NCBI GenBank assembly: GCA_024305405.1
Contig: JAKNDB010000110.1
Coordinates: forward strand, 124,001-188,000
Length of the DNA stretch: 64,000 nucleotides
From: Dirofilaria immitis
Taxonomy: Eukaryota > Nematoda > Chromadorea > Rhabditida > Onchocercidae
Direction: 5' to 3'
Shown here: positions 13,801 through 28,000 of the stretch, piece after piece
Position numbering within the stretch: position 1 is the stretch's first letter
How the letters are laid out: every line of letters starts with the position of its first letter
Notes under the pieces: model-generated
What the model saw: the letters and a program-made list of their open reading frames with translations, nothing else
Databases searched by the model: none
Told to the model about the DNA's origin: nothing
Translations under genes and position numbers: made by a program

Positions 13801-16800
13801 TTCTGACTGATAGGCAATTCGAGAAGGACTTTCACCCAGTGGAACTGTTCTGATGTGCAGCTTCTGAATATCATCGATTCTACCTGAAAAAATTAGAAAT
13901 TTTCTAGACATTACTTATTTCATTTCACAAAAAATTGTAAATCAACATGCCACTCACCAAAAAAGTCTCACGACCTAAGAAGAGTTGGTATCTTGTTGGT
14001 TTTTTTGAATGTGATCAATAACTAGGACTAACCGATAACTAACGAATGTCCGTCAGTAAGTACTAAGGCATCTGGATAAGCTTCGGCATGAAGTGGTGTC
14101 ATTATGGAAACCATTCTGAGGTTTACATTAGAAAACAAAAGTTTTTGATTCGAGGAATAAATGACTGCTGGACGATCACTGCACACAAAGATATTATGAA
14201 TTGAAGAACACCGAGAGCGAAATTTACGCAAATGTATTGGTTGTGTTCCAAGAGTAGCTTTTTTGGATCCAAAAGGGCACCTAAAGTCAAATATATATCT
14301 AAAAAGTGAGTCATACTACCCACATCATATAAAGAATGACCATAAATCTCTTGGTAAAAACTACAATGAAATATGAAATCATTCTGCATTAATTCAAAAT
14401 GAAAATAAGACGAAAATGAGCATATTAACAGCTGGACCAGGCGACACAAACCGGAATTTAAGATAAACTCTTCAAGAAACTTCAAGCTAACCAGTTTTCA
14501 TATCAATCTGAAAGTAGTGTACTGTTCCATCTCCAAGCGCAACCAGCAAATAAACGTGTCCTTCCATTGGGCTCAACATAATGGATCGAGAAAGCATATC
14601 ACCCGTTATCTTTTCACGAACTACTTCCAGTAATTGTGGCAAAGTACGCAAAGCGACCGAAAGATCAGTCCAGTAGCCAACAGCACAAATTTCGGAACGT
14701 ACCGTATCGTTTCCTCAAAATGAAAAAATTATTATACTAAAACTCTAATATCAATTAAAATCAATTTCTATATCAGCGCAAGGTTATATTTGAAAATCGT
14801 TTATTCCTGGCTTTGTACTTATATAACAAAATCAAAGTTAATAAAATCAAAAAAGATTGAAAGAATGACCCGTGAATTGGAATTTATGAGTGAATAACGG
14901 AGTACTCAAGAACTTCAGGCCTCTATTTTCCATACTTCTTCGTCTTTCAAATATCACTAAAGAAATCATCATAATGATAACTTACCAATAGGAGTGATGT
15001 CAATGCAAGAAATTTCAAATTCGCATTCCAATTCGGTAATCACTTTAAAACCAGCATGATATGCTTCCAGATATATCAGAAGAGCTCCACAGACTACTAC
15101 TAACTGACCTGTAACAAGCTGAGAAATCTGTATAATATTAACTGAACTATTCTAAATCCCACATTAACGCAAGAATTAAGCTCAGGCTGAAAATTAAATA
15201 TGGCTATATCTTATTTCACCCGTTAACAGATAAATCCTTGACAGCACCATTTATCGCCTCTTTTTGTCAACGCAAAATATATGTGCTATTTTTCTAAGTG
15301 AGTTAGTTTTACAAGATCTAAGATTCTAAGAACAATAATAAATTCATGCCAGTTATATCATTGACAGCAACAAGCGTGATCCATTTGGGAGCTTTCCATA
15401 CTTGAATATTGTTGTCATCGATAAGAATTACTTCTCCATGTGTTACTTGTAAAATCGTTTTACTATGATAAAGACAGCCTGCCCAAAGAGTTGCACCTTC
15501 GACTGAGAAGCCTACAAAAATATTTGATTAAACCTAGAAATAAAGGGATCAATATCGAATTTCAGAATCTGAAGTGACGTATTATAAGAAATCTGTGGCA
15601 ACTGAAGTATTAAATATAACTGTTTATATATCGCTGAAAAAAATTATGAGCAGTGAAATTAGCTACCTGTTATCTGTGTATCCTCCAACTCCTCACCATT
15701 AATCAACAGAGTATGTGTTTCACTATCGAAACTGAGAATTAAATAGTTATCAAACTCATGGTCATGTGTACGAAGGGTAAACATATTTTTGATGCCCTTT
15801 AGCTCTACAGAGGCCAATTCTTCAATCCCAATTCCATTTCTTATAATACGAATAGTACCATCCTAGAAAAAAAACGTATTAACTGAAGTTTTTAATAAGA
15901 TTTCACATAAGCAGTTATGAAAAAAGTGCTACGAAGGGAAACCTCAATTTTGCCCATTTACCCAATTTGTTCTCGTACTGATTATGAACTAACAAGTCTC
16001 AAAATTTGTGAAGGAATGAAATCAAATGAGTAGAACAACCCAAATATCAGAGGAATGTCTTTTGCTATTATCACACGAAATATACCGTATTTCCAAAATA
16101 AGCAAACTTACTTTATAAGCTCCAGAACATGTTAAGATTTGTTGCTGTCCATTGCAACGCATCACCGTCATATCTCTTATTGGTGCTAAGTTTGTATAAC
16201 TATCTAACAGCGATATGTAACCAGTACCATCAGCTCGCGGCTCTAAACCAAAATACATAAATTAAGAAGTCATGAGAGTTTAAAAAATAAGAGGAATGGA
16301 ATCAGATAAATAGAACAACCTATAAACACCAGAGGAATGTCATTTATTATTACATAAAATATATTGTATTTCCAACAATATTAACAAATATTTCCCAGAT
16401 AATTTTCGACTCCTAGCATGATCAATATAATACGGACAATTTTTTAATTACGGTTATCTTTAGTTTCAGAAAAGAAATAAATCAAAGAAACATCCATTAT
16501 TACCTTACTAAACGCCAAACTTTTCATTCCCAAAATTTTTAATTGAAAAAATTTAATAAAATTTCTTAATTTACTGCATGCGCAATATCTCTTTTATCAA
16601 AAAATCATACCTGTACTGAGACGTATCAGTTGACTGTCACCAAAACGTGAACCAATGAAGCAAACTCCATTATCTAAGTAACACATGCACTCCGCTATAC
16701 AAGTCTCTCCCAAGCTTTCGACCTATAGATAATGAATTAAAGACGGAAACATCACAGTTCACATATTAACAAATAAAGCCATGCAAATGCCATCGTTATA

Positions 16801-18915
16801 TGAACTACTGAGTTTAATAATATCTTTTTAACTGAGAAAAATGCAAAAGTATAAATATATAAAAATTTGTCATATCCGACTAGAAAAAAATAAAATTTTT
16901 ATGTGAATATTAGTGGTGTCTCAGGCGGCTGAAACTGCCATTAAATCATAAAATTATGTTAAGCATAATTTCGAAGTATGATGCACTGAAAAGCATGAAT
17001 GAACTGTAGTTAAAAATCACTTCTAGTGAGAAATTCAGTACTGACGACCACTCCAAATCAACCAAGTCCTGTATAATAGCAGTAACTGAACAAAGGGCAA
17101 ATACAATTTATAATGATTGGGAAATAATGTATTAATAAGCCACTTGTTTTGGAATATTTATATAAATTCAAACCTTCATATCTCTCACACTCATAGCTGA
17201 GTTATCATCTTGTTCCTGATCTTTGCCCAACTCTAACAACAACATATATAAATTCCCAGCTAAATCAGCCAGTAAATATCGCTGTCCATCACGATCCACC
17301 GGCGCATAACAATGGGGGTGAGTATTATGTAGTCTTGATCCAGGTACCCCTGCATAACGCAAGGCATCATCACCTCCTAAAAAAAAATTTTAAAACACAT
17401 ATTGCTAAGCTTCTGGCCAACTGTAAATAAGAACTCTGTGGATTTGAACTGTATCCAATATGGAAAGAAAAAGTTACCTTTATGGTAGGAAATAGCATCA
17501 GGACCAGCGACGAGACATCCGCCCACAGGTTCTGGAACACTAATCACCATACTTGCTTCCCCTTCGAGATTATCGTGCTTCCAAAGCGGTGAACTGAGCT
17601 CTTTATCATCAATATTGAGAGTAACTACTTTTATATGGCGTCCATTATCATCTTGGTATATGTAGGCAAGTGTTGGACGTTCTGAAAATATGTATAGATG
17701 TTTTCCAATATTCAAAAGTTTATTCTGCCGATTTTTCAGATAACCTGGCTAAACTCCGAAATATATCAATCAAGATTTTCTATGCTACAAAAACTTCAAC
17801 TTCGATGTTATAAAAATTTTGCCAAAATTCCATAATTTTTGCAGAAAATCAAAACATTACCAAAATCAGACATGAATGTTATATCAATGATGTACAAATC
17901 ATCGCATCTAACATTGAAGCCACGTAAATCTTTCCTTCATTCCATTGTACCACTTTCAGAAGACCGTCGTATAAACGAAACACCATCAACTACAAGAAAT
18001 GTAAGTAATAAAGTTATCGTTATCAATTATACACAAAGAATTAATTTCTTTAGATGCAAGTAAAAGATAGCTCATTTTTGCAATTAAAAATTTCAAAGAC
18101 TAATTATCTCTTTTATTGCATTTTCTCATCATTACTACACTATCTTTTGATGACTAAACACAAATAATAAATATCTTACTCCTGATGAATGAACAGTTGC
18201 GATCATTCCTGTTTCGGATGGTCGTCCCACTCGATCCACAATGTGTCCTGAAGCTCGCGTACGCAATTCACTCGTTGCTGTCCAACGAATTATAGCCAAG
18301 TGATATTTTGCTGTCAGAATTAACAAACTATCCACATCCTACAATTATCTAACTTTCCCACGTATTCTTTCTTTAGTTGTAGCCCAACAAGATGAAAAAA
18401 TTATTGCATGCTTTAGCTGATGAGTATATGGTGATTACAAAAATCCAAACTTAGGATTAATAAATATAGCAATAACTAAATTTTACTAGATCCCAAAACT
18501 CGAAAAGCTGCCTTCATTTTGGCCATTCCGAAATAAAAATGAAAAATAACAAAGAAGCTCAATAAAGCTATTCCTTTATATGCGCGCACATTTAAGAGCT
18601 TCAATGTGGAAGTAAATCTGTAATGACATGATCTTATGATACTGTTAAATGATAATCCAGTCAATACCAAGGAATAAATATATATAAAAGAATTCATACC
18701 TCGCCCGGGGCCCTGAATAGTTTTATTGTCGCAATGCGCCCAAACACTGGACATTCTCTGTGCGGTTTCAAACCTTCCGGTGTGACCAGAAACAGTTCTA
18801 TGCGATTAGTTTTTGCCAGCACTAAATTTAATTCCGTAGGAACAATAAAACTACCAACCAAAGCATGGGTTACCACTGTTGGCTTGTAGGCTGTCACAAT
18901 GTAGTTGAGAGCCAT
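10860..18915 (-). CDS. ddb-1: DNA damage-binding protein 1 (DDB1), three frameshifts
   Basis: DDB1 is the three-propeller adaptor linking CUL4-RBX1 to substrate receptors (DCAFs, DDB2) in nuclear repair and replication control. The 21 exons (minus strand) end on these bases: 18915-18700, 18338-18180, 17989-17861, 17681-17478, 17376-17174, 16722-16611, 16242-16112, 15862-15667, 15511-15350, 15108-14986, 14713-14492, 14280-14033, 13883-13765, 13610-13484, 13301-13128, 13015-12913, 12705-12498, 12223-12085, 11940-11777, 11552-11344, 10945-10860. Corrected length is 1144 residues, matching the family. Diagnostic blocks are [13 protein letters not shown] (start), [81 protein letters not shown] and VEDLSRIH (end). 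Exons 3 and 12 each lack one base (runs 17931-17933 and 14259-14264), and exon 14 has one extra (probably 13563-13567). Intron 9 has a GC donor. An acceptor at 18927 sits 12 bases before the ATG, typical for spliced-leader addition. Confidence 0.96.
16013..16107. repeat. Direct repeat copy A flanking ddb-1 exon 7
   Basis: About 95 bases that recur in diverged form at about 16290-16387. Shared words include agaggaatgtc and gtatttccaa. The two copies lie in the introns on either side of ddb-1 exon 7 (16242-16112). Confidence 0.7.
16290..16387. repeat. Direct repeat copy B flanking ddb-1 exon 7
   Basis: Second, diverged copy of the 16013-16107 segment, in the same orientation and in the neighbouring intron. 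Confidence 0.7.
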
Positions 18916-18927
18916 TTCAAGATTCCC

Positions 18928-21900
18928 TAAAATTTTAATTACATTTTTAATTGCCAAATTGGACTGTACGATTTCGCGATCAATCAAACTATGGGGAATT
19001 TCAATAATTTATGAGCTTATCAAGAAAATACACAGATGAAAACGCTAGAATAAATAAATGCAAACAACAACAAACACTCAATTCAAACCAAACTTCCAAT
19101 AATTTCGGACAACTCAAGGATGTATATACGGTAATGCAGCCCACTCGTGAAAAGTTTGTCTCACATCGGAAATGATGCTGGATATTTCATTAGTTTATAT
19201 GATTTAATTTCAGTTTCGAAGTAATGATGATATTCAAGCACAGTTATCTGACATCATTATGAGAAAACAATGTTCTGTTAGTCAATGAAGATCGAGCGGC
19301 TCAAATCATTAACAAAGAAAAATTATAGAGAATAATTCAGAGGATAGTTTATAAGTTTTGTAATGGTTTCTAAGAAAGCTTATTCGGAGCAACATCAAAA
19401 GATTTAATAGAACAAGTCATAAAACAACATTGTTGAAAACGAATATTTAAGCCACAATATTACCATTATATACCTCTGTACACGAAGACTGATCGTGCAT
19501 AAATATTCGGTTATTTAAAGTTTATGTTGAGCGCTCAATGTGAATGATTACTGATCACCCCTAGAACATTCCAAACGTGCAGCCCAATTATTGTTATATA
19601 AGATGAGTAGCCAGAACTTTTGGGAGATCTAATGTTATAATTACTTATTTGACTCTCCAATTCTTGTTTTTAGAATGTTGCCGACATTTTATTCAAGAAA
19701 CTTATTTCTATGTTTCTCTTCCCTGCATAATACATCAACTGTTTTTTTCATTGAGAATTGCTCCGTTGATAGCTTTTGCCACTGAATCATTTGGAAAGCA
19801 AATTATATCTACATGATATGTGAGCACATCATTCCGTGTGATATCATGCGCGTGATGTCACTAGTCGTTTGCAACGACCTAAAATTTGATTCCACGTTGG
19901 CGATAGTGTCATTAGCGTTGAAAATCACGTCTGATTTAAAATTTTTCCATCTTTCGATATCGTCTTATAATCACTTTCCACATTTAATTTGTATCTTAAT
20001 CCGGGTGCGATGATTTCAGTTATTCGAAATTATTAGAGATAACTGATATATCTTTCTTAATAGAATCAAATGACAATCGTCTTCATTCTTATGTTTCAGT
20101 AATAACATTAATCTCAAGCTAATCGATTCTGATGCCATAATTCAATCAATTAAATGTACATTTCCGTGAAATCAAAGTATAAGTTGGTCTAATACAAGGA
20201 AATAATGTAAAAGAGAAAGCGATAATCTAAAAAAAAGGAAATAAAGCAAAGACCTAAAGGGAGAATAATCCAAAAGTTAATAAAGCATCGAAAAAGGAGA
20301 AATGCATTTTGCTGTCACTCTTTTGACACAGATAAGATGAAACTAACATGAGCTATGAAGATGATAATTCCTACAAAAATCCATCCAGATAACTTAGCGT
20401 TTTTGCTTCCGCCGATAACTATTCAATAGTGAAAATCGAAAATTTCTTCTTATCCTAGTAGAAGGAAAATTTGGCTCACGAATAAAAGCAGCATCGGTCT
20501 AGGCCAGAGCTGAGTCAGATGATTGCTTACGCAAGTGGTACTAGAACATCATAGAATCAGATTATTTATGTTATCATGGCTACGCCAAGTGTGGACGATG
20601 TTTGTGTGTTAAAAGATTGTGTGCATTGCGCTGCTGTTACAAACATCTAGCAGAAATCGATTAGAAGAAAGCACCTATCTCATTTGAAGCTGGGAATAAA
20701 AGCAGCTATTGCTTCTCCGAAAACTTTTATACTTTATAAAATTTAGCTGCAGATGGAGAGAGTGACTGTTAAGTTCGAATCACTGCTGGACATTCACACT
20801 AACATGCCTACAGTTTCCCTGCCTTGACATTGCTGAACTTTTTCATTATCTTATTAATAGCTTAATGACAGTTTGAGCATTCTAAGGATCGATTACCAAC
20901 CATCAATTAGTGGGCCGAAACTTTAATGTATGATGGGATGAAAATTCAAATAGTTTTATGTCAACTAAATATAGGGAAACAAAAACGAAATCAGGGAAGT
21001 GGTGATCAAGATGGTCATTAGAGAAACTAAATAATTATTCAAATTAACTAATTGATATTGGAGGTATTGATTAAGTGATGCAAAAAGTTTCAGATTTCTC
21101 GTCATGCTCTTATTGTGCGGTATTGTGTTTGCTATCACAAACTTCATATACCGACTGTGTTACATAATTTTTTTATCTTCTTTACAAGCTTTATTTGCTA
21201 TATCTTTTGATTTCTGCACAATTAATTTTCAATAGTTTCCACTTAAAACTCGTAAATGTCAACATCGTTAATGTCACATTTTTTCAAATTTGGTGATTAA
21301 CATGCTTTTATCAAATATCTTCTTACCAGTTCACCTTTTATATTTTCTCTTCCTGGAGCATTATGCTAAGAATTTCGAAAAGAGTCTAAGGGATTTCTCA
21401 AAACTTTCAACAGAAAATTTCGGGAATATTTGCAAGAATTTTGCATTATTTATTTGTGCCAAAAAGTTTACATCAAGATTCAGTTTCAAGTCATTCATTA
21501 ATGAATAGAATCATTTAATATCTGGATTGTTTCGTATGATCAATTCATGTCCAACTAGACATTCTTTTTTCTTAAAAATTTAAGTTATCATTGTTTCATT
21601 ACTAGGACTAGTTTTCTCCTTCAAGTAATATAATTGTGTAGTAAGCAAAAATACACGTGAAGTGACTTCCAAATAGCTGCGGGATTCATTGGAGCCAGAG
21701 AAATGATGAATTACTGATTCTGAAGAACTACTGTATATGAATTACTTCAGTTTCAGTTGTAATGCTCTCGCAGTTGACAAATACTTGGTTACGAATACCT
21801 CTACCACTGCTGCTGCTATTGCAATTACACTGTGGTTTAGCAGCAGAACAACTCACATTAGAGTAAATTTTCAGTTTCCTATTTTATCATTTTGTTTTAT

Positions 21901-22028
21901 GTTATTATCTTATTCTATTTAAGGCTTAGTCACAAAAAAGCTTTCATGCTTGATAATTTTTACCTTAGGATTATCGGTCAAAAGCATACTTTTCAAATTA
22001 ATTAAATTTTGAAATTCTTGAAGTATAG
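18928..22028. other. Divergent intergenic region and missing 5' end of the calcium-channel gene
   Basis: Lies between the divergent starts of ddb-1 (minus) and the alpha2/delta gene (plus), so it should hold promoters for both. The first exon of the alpha2/delta gene, which must encode a signal peptide and end in phase 1, probably lies here, but I could not pick it with confidence. Hydrophobic frames at about 21302-21360 and 21737-21773 are candidates only. Confidence 0.4.
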
Positions 22029-25000
22029 CAAAATGGGCCGATCTATTGAGCGAACATCTGCAGGAAGTGTTTGTTGGTGCTACCAGGGAAACTGATATTA
22101 TTGCGGTATGCTTTCCATTTATTTTTTTTTTTGCTTTAAAGTTTTCGTGATTTGATAGATCAGCTATTTGCATTGTTTTTATTTGTCTAATCTCAGATTT
22201 CATCTTTGCTATCTTCAGACGAATTTTAGGTTAAAGCTTCTGGCTCATAGTTTGGCTTGAGTTATAGCATATTTTTGCAAGAGACTTAATTTGATAGTTT
22301 TATGTATTACAAAAAGTATGAAATAATTACTGTTAGGCAAATATGTATGTATCGAATCAATTTTTCATAACAGAGGCATTGCAGATGTACAGAAATTACG
22401 GTGAAGTTGAAATATTTGATCCTCGAGTAGAGCTTAAAAGAGCAAAAATACAATTGAGGCATACTTGAAGCGACGTGCTAAAGTTGCTTGGGCAAGTTTA
22501 TTATTTTCAAATTAGGCATCTGTGCAAATGAAATCAACAACGAAGAGTAATCTGAAATTATAATTCGGAATTTAAATTGTTCAGCTTAATACGCCCACAA
22601 AAGAATCAAATTCTTTTGTCGTATTCATAACTATGTTGAAATATACTGAATAAACCAATGATTTAAATTCCTTTTGGATCATAATAAAGTCCATATTTGA
22701 TTTAAATTAAAGTTTGAATTGAATCTGAAATTTAGGAAGCTAAAGTTTCCCTAGAATCACGTCTTCCAGCTAATCTTACTGAACACGATGTAAACGATCC
22801 GACAAGTACTCATTTCGTACGCTTTATGTCAGCTAAGCAAGAAACGGATGCTGCCCGGGTGTATGTCAACAATCATATCGCTAGTGTGATCGAAGTAATT
22901 TTCCGAAATTTCTATTTCCTATTATTAAACTTACGGGAAACATAGATAGGCACTGGAAAAGACTTGGAAGATGAATGGAAAGATAAAGCAGAAAAATCCA
23001 TAAATCGAGAGTCTTTCATTTCCCCTACTGTTTATTGCTAAAAATTCACATGAAGGCATTACTTCAGAGATCGGGTCGTTTCACTTTACAATTAGTTTGA
23101 AATTTCTACCTGTAGCTGAGGTCTAATTTAATTTAATCTTGTAATTTTCTTTTTTCATCGTATTTTTAGGTCAACAGTACACGACGGTTTAATTTAATAC
23201 CGAATGCAAATTTTTATGGAATTCCAACGAGTTCACTCTCTTCTGCTGTACATGTTCCGACACCAGTTTATGATCGAAGTAAGAGAGCAGCTTACTTGTA
23301 TATTTTAATGTTTCCTAAAACTCTCTAATAATTTGCTTATCGTTTTAACGAAATTCTTCCCCATTCTGTTATACTTGAAATAAATTAGTATATATGTATT
23401 TAATGGTTGAAGTAATGTGTTTTATCCACAAATTAGTTGATTCTTCTCGTCAACGAACTTAAACCTTTCCTATTTTTCTTTTTTGATATGTGTTGCTGTA
23501 AATTAAGTCATGGTGACTAAGTTTATTTATTTCAAATTTATATGTTAGTGCAATTTAAGTCATTATGAATTAACTTTATTTATTTCACATTTTATTCACA
23601 AGCGAATAAATTAGAACCAAATACATTTTGTAGATCCGGAAATATTGTTAAAAATAGATTGGTCTAATATCGATCATTTATACCGGGCAAATCACGAAGA
23701 AACGCGTGACCTGGCTTTTCAGATGTTTTGCTCGGAATCTGGATTTATGCGCTATTATCCAGGTATACATCGAATTATGTATTTGTTTTCCATGACCTAT
23801 CGAAAGACTTTTTATGACTGGATTGCCACTTTTCGACATTTTCATAGCTATCGTTAAGAATTAATGCTTCTAAGCTCTTGACTGCAAGGCATTTGACGAA
23901 CCATTTTCATTTCACAGCAGTATCTTGGGTATGGGACAATCGTGCTGATGAACTTGATTTATTCGACTGCAGAAGTACAGAATGGTAAATATATTTTTAT
24001 AAAAATTATTGTTTTCACTTTTGGTCTGTGCTATAATACGAAAGTTATTTTGCTTTTATATGTCTATGCTTATATCTTATTTTTACGCAGTTTTTATTGA
24101 TAGAAATCATTTCGATTTTTGGAAAAATCATTGCAAGAAATTCATTTCACCATCTTTACGCATTTTGTAATTTTGAAAATTTGTTATCACAAAAGTTATT
24201 TTTAATTCATGTTAGAGTGCGTACTTTATTATTTTCTTGCTAGATGTAAATTTCTGATGTGCTTCCAGGTACATAAATGCCGCGACATTGTCCAAGAACG
24301 TAATTATAATGTTAGATATGTCTGGCTCAATGCTTGGCCAGAGATTTGAAATAGCAAAACAAACAGTGGAAGCAATATTGGAAACTCTCTCCGACAATGA
24401 TTTCTTCAATATATTACTCGTCAGTTCATTTTCAAATCATTTATTCAGGGATTGGATTTTAGTTCGAAATTTTGAGTGAGTGATTTTTTTAAATACCTTT
24501 ATTTTTGATAATGAAGTTGTCCTGCAGTTCTCAAAAACAGTTGGTTTCTTGGATGAATGTAGCGAAAAAGCTGGATTGTTGCAAGCAACCGTTCGTAACA
24601 AGAAGGTATTTTTTGTGCATTTTTTCTCCCTTATTCTTCTTATTGGTTTCTTTCAATCATAGTGGTTCAGTCGCTGAATTATTTCTATATTTTGAATGAA
24701 TCTTTCAAAATTTGAATTTTTAAAGAGATTTCACCGTATCTGGGATTGATATTTCAGATGCTACGAGCTCGACTGAATGGTATGTCATCGGAGGGTAAGG
24801 CAGAATATGAAAAAGGCTTGATTAAAGCATTCGAAACATTGATGAAAGTAAATTTTTCTTTAAGATTTCTTTAATTTTTTCGAAAGAATTTCTTTAATTT
24901 TGCAAGCAGGTTGATTTTGAGATATTCATTTCAACTTTCTTGCTTCTTCGTCTTTATATTTGATGTGCTTGTCGTGAAATCGCTTGAAATTAAAAGAGCG

Positions 25001-28000
25001 AGGCCCACGTTTTACGCTTTTGTAAAGAATGTATATGCCTGCTACTTCCAAACTATTGCTAACGATAAAGTATTAAAGTTGACTAAATACTAAACAATGT
25101 TTGTTGTGTAGCTTTGAAGACATATAATCCGGACATGGGTAATTATGGATTTACAAGCTTTGAGGATAGATTCATGTCATTTGATAAAGGTAGATCTATG
25201 TCATTTGACTAATCATCGTGAGCAAGATGCTCTACCTAAGTTAATTAGCCTGAAAAGGATGTCGCATTGTTCGTCTCTGTTTTCTGTCGATTTATTGTTG
25301 TTTGCTCTTCATCCACATACAGCTTCCCGGATCGGTCAATTTTACGACAACTGAAGAATTGGCAATGCGTCGAGAATTGGCTGGTGGTGTATTACCCGCT
25401 GATGTTCATTACATCGCTGTTCAAGATCATATTCTTGTGGTCCCGAATCATCTTTATCAGGCAGTAAGTGCTAACTATCAGTAGCTGTGTTTGGTATTAT
25501 AAGTGTACAAGCTTGTCCTTGAAAGATTAAATTAAGCCGCTGATTGCTGACTTTTCGCATGTCTGCTTCCCTTCATGTATTTGTTCATTCGCTTACGAAT
25601 ATTTAGATGCGTTATATGAGCTTTAATATCAATGATGCAGGCAGTATCATCATATTTATGGATCAGAGAAATTTGAATTTTAATTAAATATTAAATCAGA
25701 TTACATACTTGATTAAATAATTTGAATTTTTACTTTTTTGTCACATTCAATTTTTAAAAACTGATTAGGATGAGATAGAGAGAGAGAGAGAGAGAGAGCA
25801 GAAAAGAAATCCAACCTTCTCAAATTCATAGATATTGTTGATATATGATTCTCATGTGTTCCGATATACTGTATTGAAGAAACGTACCAAAAGCAAGATG
25901 AAAAAGATGGATGAAGATTTTTAGAGAATTCCAAATATTTAGCAAAGTTTCGTGAAATATCGTATTACATAAATAGTGTGTCATGGCTTTATTGCAGATG
26001 CGTAATTATACGGGAAAAAGGCTCAATTTGGCTGCAACGATATCATTATGCTGATTACTGATGGAGCACCCAATTATTTTAAACAGATTTTCCACTTATA
26101 TAATAAAAATAAATCGGTGAATGACTTTATCATTTCACTATTATCTTCAGGATGTTGCAATACTCTGATATGTTTTGCTGCATCCGAGACATGAAATGAC
26201 CACTTGGAAACTCCACTATATAAATCTTGCTCAACAAAGTTGGAAATTTTAATACCAGGGATTCTGTTCAATTAATGGTAATTGTAGGTTCGCTTCTTTT
26301 CATTTCTAATAGGGAAGAAGCAACAGATACGGCACAAGTGAAATGGATGGCTTGTGAGAACAAAGGTTTCATGGTGCATATCAGTAATTTAGCTGATGTA
26401 CAAGAAAAAGTTCAGGTATTTGAAGTTACTTACACTTTGTGTTACTTTTGATATCATTTATAGTTGCGATATTTAAAACCATTAATAAAATGGGCAAGTT
26501 CGATTGATTCAATTTATTTTTAAGAAGAAAATGAGCTCATCGATCTAACAGCCTATAATTTTGTTCCCTATATGTTCAGCAATCGAGGGTGATAATACTA
26601 CTGAGTTGCTTGTTAATTTAGGCAGTTACTTTAAAATATAGAGAGCATTAAGATCATATTCGCATGATTGCAGCATGCAAAAGCGAAATGAATTTTTGGT
26701 TATCAGTAATACTGATCCAGTAAAAAGCCCAATATGAACATGGTTCACAAATATTTAAGTTTGCCTTATAGATTTAAAAAGATTTTTATGATATCAGTAC
26801 TAAGGGATGATGGGATTTCTGATTTGATGAATTACTTATCCGAAGTTGCGTTAGTGAAAGCAACTAATTCTTCCGCAAATTTTCTTCGTTAGCGAAAAAC
26901 ACAAGGGAAAAATTATCATAGAATTTACTGGAAGAACTACTATATTCTAGAACTATCATAATTGAACAATTTCAAAAAAAAGATTAAATTCTAATCATAA
27001 AACAGATCATATTTGTGATACTGAAAGATAGTTATAAGAAAATACTGCTTGGGGAGAATAAATAGGTGCATTCAAAAAATTTTTATTAAGGCATGCGCTG
27101 AACTTAGAATTCTCAGAAACCGGATCAAGTTATTATGCCCGTTATTTGCTTAGTAAATATGCGAACATTATTTCTATCATTAACTTCAATTGATTATTTA
27201 AGAATCTTAAATCCTGAAGATACAATGAAGAAATTTATTGATTTTTAGCATTACATCAAAGTAATGAGTCGGCCAGTCGGTAAGTATGGTAGAAGTTTTG
27301 GTGAAAATGATGCTATTTGGAGTGGTGTATATAAGGAACGACTGGTAAATTTAACCTTTCTGTGCTTTTCACAAAACAAAAGTTTTTAATAAATATTCAT
27401 GCTATTCGTTCATTTTTTTTCCGTAGATTAATCTGCAAAAACTTAGATTTTTTGACGGAAATGTGGGAAATCGACATAGAAAAGTATAGCTTCTTGGACT
27501 TTTTGAATAAATAGATTTTGCTTTTTCCAGCTAACAATCAATCAAAGCACAGTGAAGAAAGTAAGTCCTAATTTTTACTATTTTTTAGATGTAATGTTGT
27601 ACTTTTCATCCAGTTACGTATATTTCTCTTAAACTGACCATATATGTTTTATTTATTTTAATAGATTGTATTTTCCAGAAATCCCGTATCAGACGTGTGG
27701 ATCCAAGGGTTAGTTGCATGTCATATTTCAGAATCTTATTTCGAAGATTCCTAATAATAGATCATATTACGATTTCTATCGCTTCGATTTATGAAGAAAT
27801 TAGAAAAAAGAGGCAATAATTGCTTAAATGTTAGGTGTTTCTATTTATAAGTCTATTACTTACTTGGATATTGAAGATAACCAAGTTGTTCTTTCTCTCT
27901 CCATATCGTTCTCATCAACTTTTTGATTTTTGAATCTAGAAGTCTGATAACTTACCAATAATCAAGAAATGTTTTTGTTTAATTTTAGACAGAAATGCTA

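Noticed and set aside
14123..14485. 120-codon open frame on the minus strand inside ddb-1
   Set aside because: It joins an intron to a shifted frame of exon 12; the true DDB1 frame appears when one base is added to the A-run at 14259-14264.
22950..23040. Extra alpha2/delta exon after the tag at 22949
   Set aside because: Open for a short distance but with no good donor in the right phase; the flanking exons already join in phase without it. Left as a possibility only.
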